From Haplomitrium mnioides (lineage: Eukaryota; Marchantiophyta; Haplomitriopsida; Calobryales), in NCBI GenBank assembly GCA_049999725.1, contig JBNGIS010039156.1, positions 1 to 64,000 of the forward strand: a DNA stretch of 64,000 nt, read 5' to 3'. The position numbers were made by a program, and so were the translations under genes. Of the stretch, positions 1-12,189 are shown one piece after another (within the stretch, counting starts at the first letter, position 1; every line of letters starts with the position of its first letter). The notes below the pieces were generated by a model, which was not told the origin of the DNA, did no database searches, and saw only the letters and a list, made by a program, of their open reading frames with translations.

Positions 1-3000
1 TTTTAGGGATTTGCAAGAAATCCAACTCGTAGAAAATGATAGGATTTCGTCAAAAGAGTAGTGCTCATTGTCGGTGCACAGGTTGTCCTTCAATTTTTGT
101 GGATGCGAAAGGCTGCAAAACATGTGTGTTTGTCTTCATTGTGAAGATAATATGCTTGAGGAGAGGGTTCGTCCATTAGATCTGTGATTTGTCTTGCATT
201 TTTGCCAAGAAGCCTACAGGGATTTTTGTGAGAGCTCGATGAAAGGAGAGAGTAGACGAAATCGTAGAGATAAAAGGATTTCATTTTGTTGAGCAGCATT
301 TGAGTGTCGGGAGGCTTTCTTTGTGAAACATTTGGCCTTTTGTCGAGCAGAAGTTTAGATTTGTGGATTTCAGGTCTCTCACAGGTTGTCAAAGGCCGTA
401 GAAAATTGCTGCAGAAAACTATTGGGCAGCCTTACTGCTCAAACATTGTTGAGCTTCTACAGATTCAGGAGTAAGGCAGGATTTTTCAAGACTACTGTAG
501 GGGTAGATACTCCAGCAACAGAATTTGCAAGCTACATGGATGAGGAGAAATTTTTCAACGAGAGGAAAATCTAATTACTTGCTAACGACACAGTTTCTGA
601 TTGAAATCATTGAGCTTTGGAAATTTGTTGGGCTTTAAGGATTTATCCTAGAGCAGATCATTTGATTTATGCTGCGGGTGTCAAGCATATATCTAGGGAT
701 CTTCAAACAGGAAATTATCAAGCAGATTTCATTGTTAAAGGCCATTCGCTGTTGGAGGACAAGGAATTTGCAAGCATAGATCGAGTTGCAAGAGGAGCAT
801 TTATCACGAAGTCTTTGAGGAATTTGTCGAGCAGCAATCGCTGCTACAATGGATCGCAGAAACAAGCTACAACCTTGATCTAGGAGATACACAAAACAGA
901 TCNNNNNNNNNNCTACAACCTTGATCTAGGAGATACACAAAACAGATCTGCAAGAATTTTCCCAAGAAGGAAGAGTTCCCTCGCAGATTTTTGTTTTGCA
1001 GCAAAGGATTCTTGCTGGCCCATCATCGAGCATGGAAGGATAGTCAAGCAGCCTTGTTGCTTGATTTCTGAACCAGGGTCTGGAGTAGCATCAGTGATTC
1101 ACCAACTGAACGTGGCATTCTAAGAATTTGTTGAGCTGCATTCAACTGCTTGGACCCTTCCCAGCAATCTAATCATTTGCATGTAGAGTTCTGCTCAGAA
1201 TTGAGCAAACATTGGCTTGTTGAAAAGCTATGCTGAAGGCGCTTCCAACGCATGTGATTTGAAGGGATTTGGAGCAGAAATGAAAATCTGACACTCTAAA
1301 ATGTGTTTGGGAGCAAATCAAAGTGTGAAAACTGCAACAAGCATTTTGTGAGCTCTCTACTTCAGCGAGTTCAGGCAGTGAGTTTATTTCAGCATTCGAC
1401 CATCAAGCAAGCTGCTTGGTGCAACATTTGTATGTCAACAGCTTTTGTTTTCCTTGGAGGAGGGTGGCCTGATCTCTTGTGTGTAGCAAAGGTAGGGTCC
1501 AACAACAAGTTTGTAGGGAATTTTCTCGAGCAGAAGATACTGCTGTAAATTTAGCTTTTCTGATTTTGCTGCAAAGGATTTTCACAGATCTGCTGCAGCA
1601 CTTTTCTGGCACCCACAAGCAAGAGACTTTTGTTGAGCTCCAAAGGATTAGTAGCAGGACAGAGTTTTTCCCTGAAAACTATTTCTTGTGGAAGCCAACC
1701 TAGGAAGAAGCACTCTCAAACATTTCTCAATTTTGTTGTTGCTCAGATTCTATGGCACAAAGGTCCAACTGAGGGGCAGGGCGACATGTTTTGCGGATTC
1801 TCTTGATTTTTCCCTTGCTACTCCTTTTTTGTCGAGTAGGGGATTTGTCAGCTTGTTGATGCAGAGCTGACGTAGAAAACATAGCATTCGGGTGGAGACT
1901 TTGGAAGAAGCTGTTGAAGTATAGACCAGTGGGTTGCAGAGGCAAACATATGCAAAGCTGGTATTTTTGTTGGCCAGCAGCAAGTCAGTTTCTCTGGTCC
2001 CACTGTGGCATGCATAGCTCAACACTTGCTGAATGGTAGTGTAATATTGGTAGTAGGCTAGAGTCTTGTCCACAACTACATTGCAAGGGCTGGATGCATT
2101 GGAACAGTCCTGTTTGGCCAGCCTGTGAACTGACCTTTAGTAGAGGTTGCTGGAATTTCAAGAGGAAGTGAAGGCACAAGCTTGGGCTAGAATAGGAAGA
2201 AGTCCCTTGATTGGAGTTCCAAAGTGACAAAAAGGTTGTCCAAGGATTCAGGGAGAGCAAGAACAGAACTCTCTTTGGTTTCTATTGTCGCACATTAATA
2301 TCTCTGATGCTTGCTACAGAAGATTAGCGAGCTGCATTGTTGATATTTTGAGAAGAAGATTTGAGGCTCATGTGAATTCTTTGTCAAATGACTTGTTGCT
2401 ACCATCAAAGGATTGCTTGATCTTAGTGATTCAAAATCTAGAAAAATAGAAAAGGGAAGAGGGAAATCATAGCAACAGCTCTGTATTCGTAATCAGCCAG
2501 TTAGAAAGTGGATCAGGGTGGATCAGGGTCCTACAGAGGAGATTGCTTTATTCTAGGTTGATATGACACACTTGGTCTGATCCAAGAGAGAGCATCCATC
2601 TGCTTGTAGGATTGAGGCTCACAAAGACCTGCTGCTAGAAATCTATTTGCAACACAGAACTGCAAGTAGCTGAACACTAATCGAATTAAAAACAGAATTT
2701 TTGGAAAAATAAAATAAAATAATTCTTAATTCAGAGAGGCTGAACTAGACCCTCCGCTGAGGGGTGCAAGGGTGGCAGGAGTCCACCAGCACGCTCCCAG
2801 GGTGCAGGCTATCTAGAAGCCCAAACTTTTGCTGAAGTGAAGCAAGAAAGTTCGAAAAATTGTTTATATGACTCTGAAGGTTGGTCTGCAGTGCTCAAGA
2901 GAAGAGCGACAAAAATTCTGTTTTGATTCATTGTCAATTTTGCTCCTAGGTTGAAGAGAAGACTAATCAACTAGGATTGGCAAACCAGATGTACCCTATC

Positions 3001-3206
3001 TAGAGGAGAAGGAAGGGTCACTTGTGCCTATTTGCGCATTTCATCCGACTTGTGAGCAAGTGGCTGAGTGGCAATAGCACAGCCTGTGAGCTGTGAGTGA
3101 GTTCAACTAAGCAAAGGTCAACACGGAGCCAGAGGGTGAGAGGTTGCAGTACGGCATCACTTGCAATGGCATCCAGTTTCAGCCTGCAGTAAGAGAGACT
3201 CAATAG
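1..3206. other. Leader-like DNA with no supported gene
   Basis: No open frame here resembles a known protein. The text is rich in short recurrent words such as GAGCAG, TTGTCGAGCAG and GGATTT, like the untranslated leader downstream of the copia LTR at 18.9-20.4 kb. It may therefore be the 5' leader of the Ty3/gypsy element whose gag begins near 3.2 kb. I could not find an LTR or primer site to prove this. A 10-N gap lies at 903-912 and is flanked by the same 36 bases on both sides. Confidence 0.45.
903..912. other. Assembly gap (10 N) with duplicated flanks
   Basis: The 36 bases at 867-902 are repeated exactly at 913-948. This looks like two contig ends that overlap but were joined by a placeholder gap, so the true sequence may be shorter here. 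Confidence 0.8.
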
Positions 3207-4844
3207 TTGTTAAGTGACCATACATCAAACGAAGAGGAGGCAACTCTTCTGATCACTCAGGTACATTCCTCGTTGTCTTGGGATATGGATGAGATGTGTG
3301 GGGCCACAAAAGGGCCAAGGAGGTTCTCTGGTGCAGTAGGCACCATTGATCTGGATGATTTCATCCAAGAGTTTGACACTTGGTGTGATCTGCAAACATT
3401 GCGGAACTCAACTCTCTTTATACCTTTTATGGCATGGAAAGGTTTGTTTCAACACTTGGAAGAACCACTTATGGATGACTACCATGAATTCAGACGAGCT
3501 CATTTGATTGAGATCGAGGAGTGGAGACAATATTGGTCTCCCAATTATATCTCCATCACCTATGGTGGAAGGGCAAGTGCCCATGTCCTTGTGACCCATA
3601 CAACATCCTCTAGTGGCACTAGCCACAATATTGGTGCTTCAAGAGCGGGAGGAGTTTTCAGTACATCTATTCCAGTAAGTGTAGTAGAGAGTAGAGGGGT
3701 TCTAATGTTTAACCATGTGGTTGAGTTTTTTGAGCTTCTGAGGCAAAATTACCAAGGTGTGTGAACAGACAAGCTAAAGAGTCTTTAGGAGTTCCAGCAC
3801 AAGACTGGAGAGAGCTTAAGAGAAGCCTACACCAAGATCAAAAGGCTCATCAACATCACGAAAGGAGTGATAGAGGCTCAAGCTATACAATTTTGGTATT
3901 ATATTCTTAATAGGGATTTGAGGAGGAGAGTGAGAGATGCCACCCTTCTCAGGGATTCTGATCCTACTCTTGCCATTCTATTTACACTGTCAGAGCGCAT
4001 AGAGCTTAACCTGGTGAATGAGAGAGTGGTCACTGCAGGATTTCATAAGGAAACGCCAAAATCTGCATCTCTAGCCATATCTACATCACAACCTGCACCA
4101 CAGAAGGGTCAGAAGGCTGGAGGGCAGTCAACTTTGCCATCTTATGCAGGTCAGCAGTCAGGTTGTTGGACTTGTGGTGGAGATCATATGCAGCGGCTAT
4201 GTCTAGAGACAAAGAAGTTATGAGCAGCACGTTCTGGAGATGCAGGTGCAGTTGGCCAGCAGCAATGAAACCATTGTGGGGTCATAGATCACACCAGGGA
4301 CTGATGTTTTTTGCTTCACTCGGAGCTGTAATGAGGAGGAGCTCGCACAAGTGAGCAAGACAGAGGTGGGCAAGGTGGTTGTGACAGAGGAGCATCACCA
4401 GCTGGTAGAGCTAAGGTGGGTGCTCCAGCAGCTACTGTGGATCCCAAGGATGCTAGGATCGCACACTTGGAGCAGCAGTTAGCTGCCATGACTACAGCTC
4501 AAGCGAGGCCCAACTTTGGAGGTGAAGCCTCTACTTCATACGCAGCTGATGGAGATTTAGCTAGTATAGGATTCATGTGTGGGACAACCCATATTTATGC
4601 GTCTTTGGCGGTGACCAGAGCGGCAGGCAAGGTTATTGAGCCTAGGGGAGCAGCGGTGGAGTCATATCCTCAGAGGGGGGATACTCACCGGCAGGTAAGA
4701 CTTCCACAGTCATTTGAGTTGACAGATTTGGTGAAGACTACGTCCATGCGTCCGACTCCAGCTTCCAAAGAGATGGAGACATCAGCCAAGGTGGAGGGGA
4801 GTGCGTCTTTGGCTATGGAGATAGCCAGGTTAGGGATGTGTTGA
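3207..4844 (+). pseudogene. Ty3/gypsy gag (capsid/nucleocapsid), broken
   Basis: Gag packages element RNA in cytoplasmic particles. The retrotransposon-gag core is recognisable at about 3.7-4.05 kb (FWYYILNRDLRRRVRDA). A zinc knuckle follows at about 4.16-4.2 kb (CWTCGGDHMQRLC, with one residue fewer than the classic CCHC spacing). A short predicted coiled coil lies at about 4.46 kb (RIAHLEQQLAAM). The frame has stops at about 3764, 3785 and 4221 and further breaks to 4.4 kb. No ATG is convincing at the 5' end; the first in-frame ATGs are near 3.28 kb. It is continuous in frame with the methyltransferase and RT downstream. Confidence 0.7.
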
Positions 4845-5480
4845 CTAGAGGAATCACAACAGTTGAAGTGCTCAATTTGGTAGCCACACTATGTGGAGAG
4901 ACTCAAGGTGTTACTTCCAGTATGGAAGTGAGACCTATGAGTAGAGCAACTGATGCAGATGCCTCTACGTCTGGAGGTGAGACATGGCATGTTGTTGCGG
5001 CACAGTTGATGGAGTTATCAACTTGACCAGCATTTGAGAGGACAAGATTTAGACCTAGTGTGGTGTCTATCAATAATCAGAGTGGTATCTTCCAACTTGT
5101 TGGTCTTTCAAATGTGGTGTACATGCCAACTAGAGTACTTATGGATACAAGTGCACATCCGCTGATGTTAGGCAAGTCAGCTGTGTAGGGGTTGGGATTG
5201 AGGCTCAGAGATGTGGAGATCTGCCCTTTCCCTAGTTAGACTTCATTGGGAGGACCTTCACCTACGCAGCACATTACATGGAGAGATTCAGCTTAGAGTG
5301 CAAGCTGATCATCCTACAGATAACTCATATGTGAGCGATCGGGCCATACTTACCAAGGTCAAGTCTTATGATGTTTTGATGGGGTGTACGGTGTTGTATC
5401 CCATGGGGTTCACTATTGATTTTTGGGATGAGTCAATGTCCTATCGGCTTGATTGGCGATCTGGAGAGGCATGATTGAGC
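4845..5480 (+). pseudogene. Ty3/gypsy aspartic protease region, broken
   Basis: The catalytic-loop-like motif LMDTSAHPLMLGK is at about 5138-5175 in a different frame from gag. Family members usually have D-T/S-G-A, so the glycine is lost here. The C-terminal half of the protease returns to the gag/RT frame and ends with YDVLMGCTVLYPMGFTIDFW at about 5370-5430. A TAG interrupts the join at about 5187. Its role was to cut the polyprotein. The segment from 5.48 to 5.84 kb is a low-complexity linker leading into the methyltransferase. Confidence 0.6.
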
Positions 5481-5839
5481 AGGTTGCCTGTTAGATTCAG
5501 TGAACTAGTTGGGGGTCCAATTTCACAGCCTATGGCATTATCAACATTTGTTGGGGTTATCACCGACTACGCTGACTTACTAGAGGGGAATGCACATGCA
5601 ACTGACATTTCTTCTATTGAGGAGGCGTATTCATAGGTTGCAAGGCCAGCATCATCGTCATCAAGTGAGGTGATTCCTGTGAGTGGAAGTAAGGGGAGGT
5701 TGTGGTAGGTACATGCGTCCAGGTTGGTTGAGGATGCTTGGTAGGATGCATTTGCGCCAGGTCGTGCACAAGATGGTTTTGTCACACCTGAATATGTAAA
5801 TCTTTCACCACTAGAGACTATGTCGATTTCATGGCAGTA

Positions 5840-6872
5840 ACCTGCTGATGGTATTTGTTTGTTGGAATTGTTTGGAGGCATTAGTACAGGGTTAGCTGTT
5901 GTGCTCCAGACATGGATTCTAGTTCTGCGGTATTTGTATGTAAAGAAGGGTGAGATCGCCCGCAGAATCTCCTTGAGGCATGTGGTGCTGATGGTTGAGC
6001 AATTTCAACAATTGCTTTCAGTTAGTGCTGTGCGAGTTTATCTGCATGCATTGTCGACTGATATTTTATTGTTGGGGGTGGACCACTACCACTTAGCTAA
6101 AGTGGAGCCTATTGATTTATTGATTGTAGGATGGCCATGTTAGGGCCAATCGAGGGCTGGTTTGGGCCAAGGATTGCAAGACCCTTGCTCAAAATTGTTT
6201 TGGGAGATGCTGAGGATTCTACGCCATCTCCAACTCCATCAGGTACCACTTCCTATGTATATCTTGAAGAATGTGTCTATATGGGGAGATAGTCACCAGC
6301 ACATTGTGGAGAGTGTTTATCACGTATGTTCTTGGATTGGACCTGCCGTATTGTTGGATGCCGCACAAGCAGGGTCACGAGCACACCGACCACACTTGTG
6401 GTGGACTAACCTGTTGCCTACTGAGGTGCTGAAGAGAGCTTATAACAAGATTACGATATCACCAAACGCCATTGTGGATGATATTTTGGATGTGGGACGT
6501 CACGTTCAAAGGGTACTTTATGATGACCGCCCACCATTAGCGCTAGTCAACATGGTAGGTCAACCTCGTGGAGCATTGCCCACACTGGTGAGTCATCTTC
6601 CGTCTTATACATTTTAGGCGGGAGGCTCTGGTCTTATTTGGGATGCAACCTTGTAAAAGCTAGTGGAACTCAATGTCGATGGAAGAGAGAGGGCAATAGG
6701 GTTCTCCAATGGTACCACTGTTGTTGCATCTGTCACCAAGATTGAGCGACGCCATGTGCTGGGACAAGCCATGGATTTGAATTGTCTTACATGGATTGTG
6801 AGTTTGGGGGTAGTTGAGCAACGCCGGATGCGATCTTTTGAGATGACCAACTCGCCAATAATCAACATGTAG
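5840..6872 (+). pseudogene. C5 cytosine-DNA methyltransferase domain inside a Ty3/gypsy polyprotein
   Basis: This is a full-length (~340 residue) C5-methyltransferase fold in one frame with three internal stops (about 6141, 6615 and 6654). Motif I reads LELFGGISTGL, where the third glycine of the usual FxGxG is Ser. Motif IV reads VGWPC, then a stop, then GQSRAG; the nucleophile Cys is kept and the stop is probably a former Gln codon. Motif VI reads YILKNV, where the usual catalytic Glu of ENV is Lys. A motif VIII-like segment is QAGSRAHRPHLWW. Motif IX reads GALPTLVSH and motif X reads RRHVLGQAMDLN. A target-recognition-like stretch separates VIII from IX. The family transfers methyl from AdoMet to cytosine C5. 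The protease lies upstream and RT downstream in the same frame. The stops and the E-to-K change mean this copy is dead. Confidence 0.82.
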
Positions 6873-8440
6873 CCTTCTGGGATAGTCAAGGCTATTGCTA
6901 GGGGCGTAGTATGAGGCACCATGGAGGCCATGTTAGGGTTGATCCACACATTTGAAGTTGCAGTAAGTCATTTTTCTGACGATCAGATTTCAGCCCAAGG
7001 GAATGATAGTTCAGCTACTCACAATTCAGGTTTGACTCCACCACATGACATTTCAGCCAGCCAGGTTTCAGCAAAGCTAGATGTGAAGCAAGAAGATCAC
7101 TTGACTCTTGTGGGAAAATGGGTGCTACTAATTGGACTGCAGTTGACAAGAAGTCATAGTGCAGAGGTACATCAGTTCTTGCGTGGTTATTCCCATTGTT
7201 TTGCTTTTAGCATGAAGGATCTAGGGACCTTAAGAGGACTAGACATCCGTATTGAGTTGGCTAGTGATGCACCTATTTTTCGATGTCCATACTATTATAG
7301 TGTGGTGGAGAGAGGGTTGATTCAAACCAAGATACAAGATTTGTTAGAGTTTGGCTTGGTGGAGATGTCATTTGGAGAATATGCATCTGCCACAATGTTG
7401 CCAGTCAAGAAGGATGTGCATGGGAACTACACTGACAAGAGGATGTGTGGTGATTATCGTCATATCAATCGGCAGACCAAGTCTAACAAGTATGCTATGC
7501 CTACATCTGAGGAGATCTTTGATGCATTTGGGCATGCTAAGATCTTTAGCTTGTTGGATTTGAGGGTAGGGTACCATCAGCTACCATTGAGGCAAGAGGA
7601 CTGGGCCAAAACAGTGTTTTGGGGTATTGATGCACACGGCAAGGATCGGCTATATCAGTGGTTGTTCTCATCATTTGGGTTGAAGAACGCACCAGCTGAA
7701 TTCCAGAGGGTGATGGGCAGAGTTGTTGCAGGTTTGAACTTTGTCAAGTGTTATATTGATGATATTCTGGTTTATTTGGCACATGTGGATGAGCATCGGA
7801 GGCATCTGCAGGTGGTGTTCGATACGCTCAGGTACCACGGGTTGAAGCTGCATCCAGGCAAGTGCAAAATTTTTCCAGGACCAAATTGAGTATTTGGGAC
7901 ACACTATATGTCCAGGAGGATTGGGTGTGTAGCAAACTAAGGTGAGTGCCATTGCTGAGATTCCACAACTCACTGATGTGAGTAAAATCCATGCATTTTT
8001 TAGATTGGCTGGTTACTACAGAAGATATGTGAAAGGTTTCAGCCAAATTGCCAAGCCCTTGACCATGCTCACCAAGCTAGATCAATAATGGATTTGGGGT
8101 GAAGATCAGGAGAGAGCCTTTCAGGAGTTGAAAGGTAGATTGACTTCTGCACCTATTTTGATGCGACCTCTTGCAGGGAGACCGTTTCAGCTTCATACAC
8201 ATTGGAGGAGAGCAGAGCTGGGAGTGGTGCTGACCCAGAAGGATGAGAAGGGAGAAGAGTCCATGGTAGCCTTTGGGAGTAGATCGAATACTTCGGTTGA
8301 GGCTAAGTATAGTTCTTATTAGGGAGAGTGTTTGGCAGTAGTGTGGGCTGTTGCACACTTTCATTGTTATTTGTTTGGTACTCTATTCACTTTAGTTACA
8401 GATCATCAACCCCTCAAGGAAAAGAAAAATAAGCCACATG
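6873..8440 (+). pseudogene. Ty3/gypsy reverse transcriptase and RNase H, broken
   Basis: The RT fingers and palm run from about 7.12 to 7.88 kb. Seen are RRCGDYR-like RMCGDYRHIN, the catalytic-loop strand SLLDLRVGYHQLPL, and the active-site box KCYIDDILVY (YIDD) at about 7.75 kb. The frame shifts near 7.88 kb and continues as EYLGHTICPGGLGV, then GYYRRYVKGFSQIAKPL. The RNase H-like part follows (about 8.13-8.42 kb, ending VTDHQPLK) and is interrupted by stops at about 8088 and 8320. Similarity stops abruptly at about 8.42 kb, before integrase. These enzymes would copy element RNA into cDNA. The RT joins the methyltransferase in frame, apart from two stops at about 6.87 and 6.91 kb. Confidence 0.78.
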
Positions 8441-10150
8441 AACTTTAAATGAAAAAAAATCTCCTCTGTATTTAGTTGGGAACAGGGAAAAGTGGCGTTC
8501 GACAAATCGCAAGAGGACCTTCAAGTGACTTACAACTAAAGATAGCTAGTGGACACAAAAAAGCAAGTAGGCCAAGCATTACAGCCTTCATTTTATGCCC
8601 TTATTGTTAGTCAACCTCGACTAACATTAGAATTAAAGTTAAAATGCAGGTGGGTGCCAAGGCAAATACGTCAGGCTATTAAATAAGGCTAGCTTCCTCT
8701 CTCATAGGGGTATACCTTTGACGGAGGCCTCATTGTGGATCATCCTTTGTATTGCTTTTCTTTTTCCATTGGGTTGGAGCAAGTGGAGTCGCGGAGGGAG
8801 GCTGTGGACATACAATGGCAGAGCGAGCGTGGGTTTGTGCAAGGATTTGTGGGCAAGGAGGTGACTACCATTAGAAGAGTGGAGGACTCTAGTTGGTGAA
8901 GGAGACTCTCATCATTTTTCTTTGGCACATGCTTTCACTTCTTCAGTGGCTGCACTTATGATTTTCAGACCAGCTCGCATTTTTGCTTGAGAAGGCAATT
9001 AGGGAGGATCCCCCCTCTGGAGCCAGGGAGGGTGAGCTCGGAAATGTTTGAGTGAAGGAATTGCTAGGGCATTCCAAGCCAAAAGCTTGATTCTAGTGAC
9101 AATTTGTAGGGCCTGAAGAGTCCTGGTGAGGTATGCTCCCAAGGGAAGAGTAAGGAGATGAATTTCGGTAGCAAGGTGGAGTGGGTAACCGATGTTCAAG
9201 AGGAGCATCTCCCTGGTGAGGGAGCAGAACATACACCTTCTGTGAGGCAAAAGTCAAACTCTTTCCACTGAACGGGTGTGAGGAAATTGAGGTAGTATTG
9301 GAAGAGGGGGCAGCCAACAATCGAGGGCAGCCGACAGAATGTGAAGATTGTGAGTGGTGGAGGAGCCGACGGATCTGAAGACCAACGACTGCTTTCAGCA
9401 AAGGAGCAGCTCGTGGGGGCAGAAAGGAAGACCAGAGCGATCAAGGGAGGACCTCCAGCCACTAGCAAGCCAAGGGCAACACCGACCGAAAGAAGGGGCA
9501 TCACAATCACGTAGAATTCCTGATTTTGGGAATTGGTAGCACCGCTCAAGGACTTCTTTTGGTTTTGCTGTCTTTGGGTGTGACTTTCCAGCATGTACAA
9601 ATTCTGAATTCTGTGGATACGTTTAGGAAGAGCTTGTGTAAACATCCAGAACTTTGTTGGAGAAAATCTGTTGTCATTTATTAGCATAGTTCCAAATTCT
9701 GTTTTTTCGGTATTTCAATTTCAGCGTAGGAGCAAGTAGGAGTGGGGTTTAGGGACAGGTTTCAGTTCCTGGAACTCTGTAATTACAGAGCTAGGCCTGG
9801 TCCCAAGTAGGGGGCAGAGTTTTACCTGTACACCAAAGTCTAGCCACCTCCACCAAGTGTTGAGACGGAATAAAGTGGAGCAAAAGCCCAATTTCGGTAA
9901 ATTCAAAACTCTGTTTAGGCCTGAATCAGTTGCCTGTGATTATTAAACCAAGGAGGGGTGCCCAAACCTGAACCAACCTCCTAAAATGCTCAAATCGACA
10001 AATTATCGGTCTCTCCTACAACAAGTATCCCAAAAACCCTTATTTCGGCGCCTACAGCGACGTGGGGTTGTGTTTTCAGCATAGCACCACAGCGGCAGGG
10101 CTGACAATAAGAGAGGGCCAGTGAGCCCACATCGGGCTGCTTGTATAGTC
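8441..10150. other. No supported gene; junk flanking the methyltransferase element
   Basis: Several short frames are open on both strands, but none shows a recognisable motif or a consistent composition. The stretch begins where RNase H similarity is lost and ends before the multi-exon methyltransferase-like pseudogene. I see no LTR, tail or target duplication that would explain it. Confidence 0.4.
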
Positions 10151-10305
10151 CTAGGATGCCAATTCCATGTACAAGGCATCCCGCAAACAATTTGCTTTTT
10201 CCAAGATGAAGAATAGGGACATTTTTGCCAAGCATCTTCAAACGGCAAAGGAAGATGGCAAGGTAAGATTTCAAAACCCTTTCTCATTGATTTTTTTTCT
10301 TGACT

Positions 10306-10505
10306 CACTTGGAGTCCATGCGTGTATGGACTTGGGAGTACTTGCAAACCTATACCAAGAAGTCTATGTGCGCATGGACCTTGGAATCCCTATGCGCTTG
10401 GACTTGTGAGTCCATGCATGCATGGACTTGTGAGCCTTTGCGTGCCTTGACTCACATTGTTAAGTACCTGCACGCTTAGACTCCAATGTTCATGCACGCA
10501 TAAGG
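10306..10505. repeat. Palindromic-core minisatellite in intron 1
   Basis: Irregular units contain a self-complementary core such as TCCATGCATGCATGGA, followed by a CTTG(T/G)GAGT linker. Units are diverged and unequal in length. The same core recurs in intron 2, downstream of this gene, and after the gypsy LTR at 25.67 kb. Confidence 0.7.
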
Positions 10506-12189
10506 TTCCGAGTAAGTTTTTCTTAGATTGAACGTTAAGTAAAAAGTGTTTTTGTTGTAAACATGTGGAGACTTTTTATTTGACATGTTTGATCATTTTT
10601 TTTGTTTTGTTTTCTAGTTCACTCAATTTATAGCAGACTTTGTGGATGGCTACCCTATCATGAAGCTCGTCAAACGAGATTTCATTAAGATGGCCATCAA
10701 CATCAAATTGTTGAAGCCCAAGCAAGGCATCCACATTCATCAGCTTGGGCTACATCCTAGCACAATAACTATGTCAATTGCAGCAACACCAAGAACACCT
10801 ACTGCAAAAAAATAAAAAGGCGGTGGAGCCAGTGGAGGCTCCAAAAAAGAAGAAACATGCTATCACAAACAAAAAGCTTAGACCAGCTCCAATTATTGAG
10901 GAGGAGCCAGTCCCCTCTAAACCTCCAACACGATCTTCTTTTGCGGCCCTTTCGTCTTCAACACCACATAGCTAAGGGGAAAAATCTGAGACGGAGCCAG
11001 TTTAGGCTCCAACATCAACAACAAAAAGGCAATCACATAAGGTATTGTGAACATTCCAAGAATGTGAAAATTTGGACCCTCAAACAGTGTCTGAGAAAGA
11101 CAAAAATAAAATAAGGTGTCTGCAATCCAGCAATGCACAGTCCAATAGGAAACGATTATTGTTTGGTTAGAAAATTTAAATCTTCCGAAACCTAGAATGG
11201 ACAATTGGGGGCCATTCTAGATTAGGAGGATGAATGAAGACTTTGTTGAACTTCTGGCACAAAGAGTGCTTACAAACAAATATGCACACAATTTTTTTTT
11301 ATTGTTGTTGACACCAAGTGTGAGCTAAAGGATAAGTTAGAGTTCGATATAAGGAACCCTGACAAGTATCAGTACGAGATTGCATAATGCAATCACGGTG
11401 CTGCAGCAAGGAAGCTTCTTATTACAAAATACGGATTGAAGAATTCGATGCTTTTGCTTTGCAATTGCTATGTTTGCGTGGGCCTTACACCAATAGAGGC
11501 CCATATTTTTGCAACTAATGATAATTATAACTAGAGATACACATTGGAGATGACCTCGATTCAGAAGGTCGAATATTGGCATCAGAGGTTTGTGGAGAGT
11601 GGGATGGTGTCATCCCAAAAATTAAAAAGGGAATTATTGCTAGAGACTTTGGAGATCAAGCCTAAGTCAACTCTTGAGAAGACAGTCACTTCTCAAGACA
11701 ATTGGTTCCAACTGGCGTTAAGAAGTGGTGAGCTCTAAGATCTACAATAGAGCATTTTCTCCATGTGGGAAAAGAATATAGTGAAGGGCTAGAAGCCGAA
11801 GGCCAATGGATCATTGAGAATGGAAGACATGAAGTGGACACCTTGGAGGTCCCTTCATGGTCTTCTTGACAAAGTGAAAATATTAGTTTTGAAACGCGTG
11901 GAAGCTTGAGAGCCTTCGATGGAAGAAATGTCTCGTGAGGCGAAGAGACATATAAAGTTTTGGCAGTTATGGTGAAGTCCTTTTGTTTTGAAGTTTATTG
12001 CTGCAACTAGGAAGAAGCAAGAGAGGAGTACCCTCTCCACACTAATGAGTCAAATATGGCTGCATTTTATTCCAATTTTGAAAAGCTTTTGGTAAGTTTT
12101 TTTTTTTCCACTATACATCTCTTTCTCTTGAGTTGCATTGAATTTATTGTTGATTTTATTTTGTTATTTAATTGATTGTAAATTTGTCG

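Larger units (their letters stand above)
3207..8440 (+). mobile_element. Decayed Ty3/gypsy element with a built-in C5 DNA methyltransferase
   Basis: The order of domains is gag, CCHC-like knuckle, aspartic protease, C5 cytosine-DNA methyltransferase, RT and RNase H. Gag and most of protease-methyltransferase-RT share one reading frame (codon positions divisible by three). Excursions to other frames occur at about 4.84-5.2 kb and after about 7.88 kb, and there are a few in-frame stops. The continuity shows that the methyltransferase is part of the polyprotein rather than a chance neighbour. Sequence similarity fades after RNase H at about 8.42 kb, and no integrase or chromodomain follows, so the 3' end is lost. 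LTRs were not found. The element cannot be autonomous now. Confidence 0.8.

Noticed and set aside
3058-3110. tRNA-like A box (GTGGCTGAGTGG)
   Set aside because: No acceptor or anticodon stems and only a weak B-box match follow; no cloverleaf can be drawn.
9196-9687. 163-codon minus-strand ORF at 9.2-9.7 kb
   Set aside because: No motif, low-complexity Ser/Pro text and overlapping open frames on other strands suggest chance.
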